From Acheta domesticus (lineage: Eukaryota; Arthropoda; Insecta; Orthoptera; Gryllidae), in the NCBI GenBank assembly GCA_031308135.1, contig JAHLJT010000631.1:226258612-226322611 (forward strand): a DNA stretch of 64,000 nucleotides, given 5' to 3'. A program made the position numbers and the translations under genes. Numbering within the stretch: the first letter of the stretch is position 1; each line of letters begins with the position of its first letter. The notes under the pieces are model-generated. The model saw only the letters and a program-made list of their open reading frames with translations. It searched no databases and was not told the origin of the DNA. Positions 56,821-64,000 of the stretch are shown in pieces.

Positions 56821-59049
56821 ATAGATGGCTAAACTATTACAATACAGGAACAAAATTGATCCACTTTTTCGATATCAGGGTCCCACAATACGGGTTTTTG
56901 TGAATTTCTTTCGTGTTCAACGATGTCTTAGGAAAACTGGAATTTCTATAAATATGAATTATCATTGTGTTTCACATCACGCACACCGGATGAACCCCCC
57001 TCCCCCTCACTCCACGACCAAGCTGGTTTCTTACGCACGACAAGCAATCTTATCACTCAGCGATGTTGGCGCCGCTGTCCACTGAGTCTGCCTGAGATCA
57101 TGTAGACATTGAGATAATTTCAGTTTTTAATATTGTTAGAAGCGAAAGATCGGTTGCTTTCGTCCCATTTTCTTTTCACTTTCAATCTCATAAATCATTT
57201 TTGAATGAATAATGGTTGTAAACGCACAAGGGCTACAAATCTCACGATGACGCGAACTAGAGCGTTATACAATGCTTGTGTCTGAACGGAATGCAACCAA
57301 ACGCTACATGCGAAGCCTGTGTTTTATCGTCGTTTCGAATTACAGCTTATGCAGTCAACAGGAACAATACAGCACATGGTTTTCATTACTATTCATTTCG
57401 TCATGTTACAGGCAGATGCGCATTTAGTTCGAGAGAAAGCTTTATTGCAAATACTGGGAATGCATGGACCTGTGAACCAAAAAATAAAGGACAACAGGTT
57501 AATCTCACTTAGTTGTTTCTCAGTTTTCTTTTCTGGGGACAACTTGATAAAATACTGATAACTAATATAAAGCGTTCTGCTATTTTAACTGAGGAATATT
57601 TTCATATATTGAAAGGAAGTAGTAAAATAATTATATTCAATAATTCATCCATGTGTGTACGTACATTGACAACATTTATTTTTTTATGTTTATAATTAAA
57701 CTACGTTATACGTAAATTGTTTGTAAATACAACTTATTATTCATGTGAAACTTCACAACGAATTTTGGTTACATCGTTGTCGGCACTACATTTTTATTAA
57801 AATTGATGGCATTCCTTGAAATTTTGTGTTACCTTCTTTGGAACATTATATGTCTTGGTCTAGAAGCCGTTGTGACGTTTGTGGTCAGCCCTTCCCTTGA
57901 CTTCGGAAGTATGCCGAGCGAGGAAGCAACAAAGTGCTAAACTCAGAATCTGATTTCAACATTGTGTAATTGGGAAAAGTATCGAGCCTTTCACCAGCTT
58001 CCTTTCATTCATAATTATGACTAAGAGTTCGCATTGTTAGTATCAATTTCAACGGAAGTCAAGGAAACGTTTGTAAATCAGTTAATACTTTGTAATTATT
58101 TAATATTGGATAGTACAATTATAAATCCACAAAAGAATTTGAAATTTACGCGAACTATGTAATGAAATGTATAAATCATGCACTCAGTTTATTCCATTGT
58201 CAAGGTGATTTAAATTTTAGTACATTCCAAACTTACCAGTTCTTAGTTATAGAACCAGTGAAGTACATTATGAACAGATCTCGGTTTCTGATGACTCAAA
58301 AATTCTTTGAAAATTACCTAATAAATGGCTTAAAAATAAGAGGAAAATGATCTATAAAATCACTTTAAAATAAGAGAAAAATTGCCTAAATTAAAAAAAA
58401 ATACTAAAAATGTCTATGAATATGTTTATTTATTCAACCAAATTTACAATTGTACATAAAATTGAGTTATATATAAATATATATTTAATATAAATCTTTA
58501 TTTTAGGACGAAATGTAGTCTTCATTTGCGATCTTCCAATCCTCAGTTTTGGAAGGTCGAGGAAGTTACCGAAGATCCGTGTAATTTTGAGAGTTCTAAA
58601 AACGAGTGTCCAACAGTAGTGAATTTCGTCATGAACTGGTGATTGAATAAAAACTTTCATTTAGTGTGTCATTGTAAATTCATGAAACATTCACTAACAG
58701 AAAATACGAAAAGGAAACAAAATGTGTAAAAATGATAAAAATTATGCAAAGGCCGAGGAAAATGACCTAAAAGTTCAAAATGTCAGAAAATGGCCAATAA
58801 CTATACATTTCTATCGCCTACATGTCGTGATAAACATTGATATACAAGTTAGCTATTTTTTTAGAATGCACCAATGAAAAGATGGCACGTCATTCAAATC
58901 CGAGCCCTGATTATTTGTGTCTTGCTGTTATTTAATGAAATATCTTCTATCCTTTTTTTCTTCCTCTTCATCTTTTCTGCATTACGTCGTCGGTGTCGTG
59001 TCTTCCCAAGCGGCTGCTTCGTGGCAGTCTCCAGCTTTGTCGCGTCCCT

Positions 59050-59320
59050 GACTCACCTTTCGTGACCCCCGCGGCGGCGCTGCGAAACAAAGCCTAGGTG
59101 GTGGCAGGCGGCGCGCGTCAGGTGCAGTTGTCAACGCGGGCCCGTGCGCGGCACGCCCCGGCATGCCTGCGCGTGGTGCACGCGCGCCCTTGCTTCCGCC
59201 CTCTGCATGCGCGGCCCCTGCGGCGCGGCGGGTGGGAAGAGCGCCCGCGACCCTCGGGACACACTTTCCGGACGAGCGTCGAGCACGCGCCTCGACCTAA
59301 ACATGCGGAGACCGAAAAGA
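59050..59320 (-). promoter_or_regulatory. GC-rich island, right arm
   Basis: Mirror of 32815-33085, with the same donor on the minus strand (59056-59066). The island differs by several indels in its GC-rich runs. Confidence 0.35.
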
Positions 59321-59474
59321 AAAGAACCGTGGCCCTGTAACAAGAGTTTTTCTGCCGAAAAATTCCTCGTTTTTTCGCAGCAGCATTACGTAACTTTCTT
59401 TTATTAAGAGGTTTCTTCTTAAGCGCGAGAAAGTAAAAATACCACTGGAAATGATTGGTTGATTGATTCATTAG

Positions 59475-59770
59475 CACCGGGAGAGGTGGCTTAGGGCATA
59501 ACTATTGTCACTGCAGTGTCACTGTCAGGGAGGTCTTAGGTTCCGGTCCCGACGGCGGCAGGTATTTTCGACGCTAGCTTGTCAGTTAGGTCGAATTCAG
59601 TCGCTGTCTGGAGGAGAATTCTTGCGGCCGGCTGTTCTGATCGGTAGTTTTTCGTAATTTCTCCGATCAACACCAGGCAAATGCCGGGGCAGTACCTTAG
59701 CAAACGGGCCGCACACGATATTTCCTTCCTCTTCCTTGTCCTATCCTCATCCCATACATACACAAACGTC
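59475..59770 (+). mobile_element. SINE S1 head, right arm
   Basis: Mirror of 32190-32490: GAGAGGTGGCTTAGGGC (A-box-like) and TTAGGTTCCGGTCCCG (B-box-like, one change from the consensus). Confidence 0.65.
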
Positions 59771-60255
59771 TAGTGCTTAGGTCATAAAATCAATATTTTT
59801 TTCTCGGGGAAGTGACTTCCCCTGTGGGTGGTGAGATCCAGCACCGATCCACACGTCGGTCAACGGGGTTTTCTTTAACCAGATATCTCCCACCAGCGGA
59901 GCACCGCCCCGGCCGAGACAATCTCTAAGCTCCCGATCGGTCTCCCGCCGTATCATAGACTAAGATACATCTTTACTCTATGGCCGTATGTGTTAGTGTA
60001 GGGCATGACAATGTAAGGGTGTGTACGTAAGGGGTGAGGATAGGACAAGGAAGAGGAAGGAAAGATCGCGTGCGGTCGGTGGCCCGTTTGTTAGGGTACT
60101 GCTTTGGCATTCGCCGGGTGTTGATCGGAGAAACGAAGGAAAACTCCGATGAAGCAGCTATCTTAGTTAATGTAGAAAATTCTCCACTGTCGGGGCTCGA
60201 AACCTAAGACCTCCCGGTCAGAGGCAACAGTGTTGCTGCTGAGCTAACGCAGTGG
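59770..60255 (-). mobile_element. SINE S1, minus copy, right arm
   Basis: Mirror of 31738-32185, interrupted by a 29-base palindromic insertion at 59954-59982. Confidence 0.7.
59954..59982. mobile_element. 29-bp palindromic insertion
   Basis: Starts CATAGACTAAGAT and ends ATCTTTACTCTATG, two halves that pair with each other. GCCGTAT occurs directly on both sides (59947-59953, 59983-59989) and once in the left arm (reverse complement at 32003-32009). Confidence 0.78.
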
Positions 60256-60541
60256 GGCCTCGCGAACTCGTCCCCAGGCCGGGGAGGGAAGAGACACGCA
60301 GTCAACTGATCACAGCGGCGATCCCAAGGATTTCTACGTACCTCCAAAGCGTGACTCAATTTTAAAATTGCTGGTTTAAATTTTAGAACGCCCAATGGCA
60401 GGGATTTAATGACGAAAATAACCATGAACATATCTGTTTGAACAATAAAAACGTATTCCATGCTGACTGTAAGAAAATAAATATAATCTATAATCAGCTC
60501 CAAAAAATGATAATCTGAAGGGAAGGGGGTCACAGGAGATT

Positions 60542-61017
60542 ATGACCTTTCTTCCAAAACCTTCTTGGAGATGGAGAGGTGGGTGAGAGTCTGTAGTATT
60601 TTGCAAGGAGAAAAGCAAACTATTCAGTGGATTATTCTCTTTGAAATAGAATCACGTAACAGAGATAGAATTTAGGTGTTTAGTTCAGGAGAGCTTGCTT
60701 CCATTACAATTTGCGCTTGCATCAATCCATTAGCTATGTTTCTGTTATAAAAAAACACATTTTTACAATGGTGATTATCGAAGAACTGCTGTTTAACCTT
60801 CTAGCGCCCAAATGTTGGTGTTGGAAAACCAATATATTCAATAAGATCGAATGTACAGACCCGCCCCTAAAAAAATAGAATGTCTGTACTTTGACTTTTT
60901 TTAAGTGTCCGATGACATTAGGTCATTGTTACAGGACCTGCCTTAAAAAATGAATATTTTCAATTAATTCGCGAATGTCCTCAACGGGGGCTCGTGGCCT
61001 CAAAAATATGCTTACCA
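60542..61017. other. 0.48-kb insertion, right arm only
   Basis: The left arm runs CACAGGAGATT straight into TTGTTAAAAAGC (reverse complement of 31445-31465); here 476 bases separate them. They include a second copy of the block CCGATGACATTAGGTC (about 60909-60924), in the opposite direction to the arm's own copy. Confidence 0.7.
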
Positions 61018-61047
61018 TTGTTAAAAAGCTTCATTGTATCAGGCAGG

Positions 61048-61557
61048 ATGTGTAACTAACGCTTCTTTCATTTCTTCTTCAAAACAATAGAAGTATATTC
61101 TCTTTCTTATTTCTTTCCTAGTTTCTCATCTTTCTTTCCCTTTTCGACTTCTTTCAGTTTTCTTTCTTTCTTTCTTCTTCTTTCTTTCAAATTTCTTTCA
61201 TTTTCTTCAGGTATGCCACTCCCTTCCTTTTCTTTCTTTCTTCTTTCTTATGTCGCCTTTCTTTCTTGATTCTTCTTTCTTTCTTTCTTTCACTTTCTTT
61301 CTTTCTTTCTTTCGGCATCTTTCTTTCCTTTCTTTCTTCCTCTCTTTCTTTCTGAGACTCTTTCTTTCTTTCTTTCTTTCTTTCTTCTTTTCTTCATCTT
61401 CTTTCTTTCAAGTGTTCCGCTTCACTTCTTTCTTTCTTTCTTTCTCATGTGGCAAGGTTCTTTCAGTTCTTTCTTTCTTTCTTTCTTTCTTTCTTCTTTC
61501 TTTCTTTCTTCTTTCTTTCACTAGTTCTTTCTTTAGCCTTTCTTTCTTTCTTTCGCT

Positions 61558-61589
<32 letters not shown>

Positions 61590-61601
61590 TTCTTTCTTTC
61601 T

Positions 61602-61690
<89 letters not shown>
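61048..61690 (+). repeat. (TTTC)n tract with corrupted flank
   Basis: 61466-61690 is mostly TTTC, the mirror of the GAAA tract but much shorter. 61048-61465 is a mixture of TTTC runs and short islands of the left-arm unique sequence in the same order (GTATGCCACTCCC, CTTATGTCGCC, CGGCATC, TCAAGTGTTCCGC, CTCATGTGGCAA). Confidence 0.85.
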
Positions 61691-61691
<1 letters not shown>

Positions 61692-61697
61692 GTCACT

Positions 61698-62180
61698 GAA
61701 CTGGCTATGATGGCTCAGAGGCAACATCCTTTGTTACTGCAGCGCTCTGTCCGCGCGGTCCTAAGGTTCGAGTCCCGGCGGCGGAGGATTTTCGTCATTA
61801 GTAATCGAATAACGCCACTGTCTGGAGAAAAATTCTGGCTGTCTGCTGCCGTGATCGGTAGTTTTCCGTGGTTTCTCCTATCCGTACCAGACTAATGCCG
61901 GAGCCTTGTCCTAGCAAACGGGCTACGGACTGCACCCCATCTTCCTTTCCTCGTTCTTGTCCACTACTTTCCCCTTACACATTTTTACATACACTAGACA
62001 ACCACAAATGTTGGAAGCTTAGAGCTAGTCCCAGCTGGGGCAGTAAGGTGAGAAAATTCAAGCCAACTTACGTGTCGGCGCCATATCTCAAATTACAACA
62101 GTTGACCGCCCCCCCCCTTCCAGAGATACATGCACTACGCTTATGGGACTCTTGACCTCCGTAGTTGACGCGCCCGGATA
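61698..62180 (+). mobile_element. SINE S1, complete, right arm
   Basis: Mirror of 29860-30320: head TGGCTATGATGGCTCAGAGG and GGTTCGAGTCCCGG, body, and end TTGACGCGCCCGGATAG. Confidence 0.75.
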
Positions 62181-62184
62181 GACT

Positions 62185-63540
62185 AAATACTCATACTAAT
62201 GGCACCTTGCAATAAAGTTGTCGTAGGATAAAATGTCACTTAACAATAGTTTCTTCCATTTATTACAATTGTAATAAATTAAGTTCCCACTTATTTTCCG
62301 AAAGCACGACTTGGACGAGAATGGACTCAACAACGCTAGACTGGCATAACAATACACACTACACTTCATACACACAGCGTATTAAATGAAGCTTTTTAGT
62401 TTCCTCAGTACTTTGTTTCTGAAGTTCTGGCCTATAAACTTATGTCAGAAATCTGATTCTTGAATGTTTTCCCCCTTTTCCTTTAAAGTTATGTGTCAAT
62501 ACAATATTTGAAAATATATTCCATGATGCTTGACGTATGAAAGGAATTTTGAATTGTAATCGTAAATGCAATTAACAGATACGGTAATTGTACATCACAA
62601 AGAATGAAAATATGCTTTGATTTTCTGTCTTAATAAATCGTCTAACCACAATTTTAGAAAGATTTTTAATATAATGTTATTGGAAATAATTAAAATCAAG
62701 CTGCAAAATTGCATTACAATTCCTTGACATTATATTCCTGTACTACTTACTGCTGCTACTACTTACGGTACTTAGAACTGGTAACTACCTAATCGTAACT
62801 TACTTAGTTTACCGGAGAACTTTATCAGTATTTCCGTCTGAAGAAGCTCTATCAGAGTTCTCTGTTGCCAACTTTATTGCCATGTAATCATTCTTTGTTT
62901 TTACTTACTAGATGAATCAGATGAATTGAAATTTAGCGTGGGCGCAGATGCGACAAAGAGAATTAATTTAAATTGACCTCCATCCAAACACTGCATTGTT
63001 CTCATTAATTCGTGGTTGGGTGTGTGAGGGCAGCACTGATGCAACTGTGAAAGATTGCCTTACTGGGATTTGTAGCATGTTTTCGTGAATTGTCAAATTA
63101 GTGTTCATGTTTTATTGCTGAATGGAGAGTGATGTAAGTTCTGAAGTTGTGATGTATGTGTAGTGAAGAAGTTGGCCACTATAGGCATTCAACAAGGTTG
63201 GTACAGAACAAAATATGTAATGCCATTTCTCGAACAAATGTTCGAATGTCATCGAATTGAGGTTAAATGACAGCTGATTGGATGATGATAAGGGCATAGT
63301 AGAATGTTTTTCTTTTCTTTCATATTTTATTTTATAATGTAGGAATCATTTTGTATATCTAAATTAAGTTTAAAGTTGATTTCATTGGATGAACGTCCAA
63401 GAGTAAAAAATAAAAATTCATAATCCTTACCTCTGAAAACAACTGTATTTAAAAAAAGTTTGGTTATTTCTTGGAAAATTATATGTATTCATATCTTCAG
63501 GAATGATGAATTTTTAAAAATTAACTATTTTAAGTGAATT
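62185..63540. other. Upstream of PI3K-C2 exon A copy, no exon identified
   Basis: Mirror of 28460-29855. Same content; no recognisable exon. Confidence 0.45.
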
Positions 63541-63557
63541 ATTTTGCTTTGTTCTAG

Positions 63558-63747
63558 ATGACTGAGTTTAGCCAAAAAACACCAAGTGGTAATGGACCAC
63601 AGTCTGATTATGATCGCCAGTTTGAAGAGGATTTGGAGCGAGCTCGAGCCCTTAGCCTTGAAAGTTTGGCCCTCGAAAAGTTCAGAATGCAGAAGCAGCT
63701 GGAAAGAATATCAGATTTGTCTGATACAAATCAGAGAACACCATCTG
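63558..63747 (+). CDS. PI3K-C2 exon A, second copy
   Basis: Same 190-base exon as 28264-28453, with acceptor TTTGTTCTAG before ATG and donor GTATGT at 63748. The encoded 63 residues are the same, including the UIM-like EEDLERARALSLE. The flanking intron differs slightly (for example at 63844 and 63874). The rest of this copy lies beyond the window; by the arm offset, exon B should begin near 64145. Confidence 0.7.
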
Positions 63748-64000
63748 GTATGTCATCATAATGTAACTACTTCTAATGTCAAATGTATGTCATATTTATA
63801 TTTAGGTTGCTGTTTATTTATAGATGTTTTTCACATACCTGACTATGTAGTTGGCAATATTTTTACTCAAGTCTGGGGGTGCCAATAAAAGCACATTGTT
63901 ATTCTTTCTTAGTAGCTGCAACAGTACATCAGAAAGACAAGTTACTTGTAGCATTGTTGACAGTGACTCTGTGTCAGTTAATTTATTAAATTGTGTAATA

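Larger units (their letters stand above)
56871..64000. repeat. Large inverted repeat, right arm (to window end)
   Basis: Reverse complement of 28011-35264 and still matching at the last base of the window. It starts in R1-like sequence (CCACTTTTTCGATATCAGGG), so the pairing begins where the left arm hits the gap. Confidence 0.95.

Overview
The window is eukaryotic and looks like a piece of a large, repeat-rich arthropod (probably insect) genome. It holds a BEL/Pao LTR retrotransposon, tRNA-derived SINEs, many short inverted-repeat DNA elements, spliced exons with GT-AG borders, and microsatellites. There are no operons, ribosome binding sites, CRISPR arrays or rRNA genes. Two runs of N, 100 bases (21480-21579) and 1000 bases (35265-36264), mark assembly gaps of conventional size. 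Species was not assigned.

Layout. 148-5515 is a young BEL/Pao element with 1.23-kb LTRs and a 5-base target duplication. Its 837-codon ORF keeps the gag, zinc-knuckle and protease parts and the start of reverse transcriptase, then jumps in frame to the extreme C-terminus of pol. 5.5-21.5 kb is a mosaic of SINE fragments, short DNA transposons (including a PIF/Harbinger-like element with a broken MADF-type ORF), GC-rich islands and featureless AT-rich DNA. 21.6-23.2 kb is a pogo/Tigger-like element.

23.8-28.5 kb (minus strand) carries seven exons that I assign to a class II phosphoinositide 3-kinase (PI3K-C2/Pi3K68D type). They cover the N-terminal region with an ubiquitin-interacting-like motif and a clathrin-box-like motif, and the start of the Ras-binding domain. 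The first exon and most of the second are open. The end of exon 2 and all later exons carry about a dozen single-base frame breaks, so this copy is either decayed or badly base-called. No C2 or kinase exons are visible.

28.0-35.26 kb is repeated in inverted orientation at 56.87-64.0 kb (to the window end), so the first PI3K-C2 coding exon is present twice. The left arm ends exactly at the 1000-base gap. The arms differ by many small indels, a hairpin MITE, a tiny 29-base palindromic insertion, a 0.48-kb insertion and a TTTC-contaminated stretch. The simplest reading is two haplotypes of one locus placed head to head by the scaffolder; a real inverted duplication is not excluded.

36.3-56.9 kb, between the arms, starts with a CpG-island-like segment holding one plausible first coding exon of an unknown proline-rich protein. 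It continues with several copies of a 0.7-kb inverted-repeat element (called R1 here), a second pogo-like element, a foldback MITE, two SINE families, a C-rich 23-bp minisatellite and a TG/TATG microsatellite. No complete host gene lies in the window.
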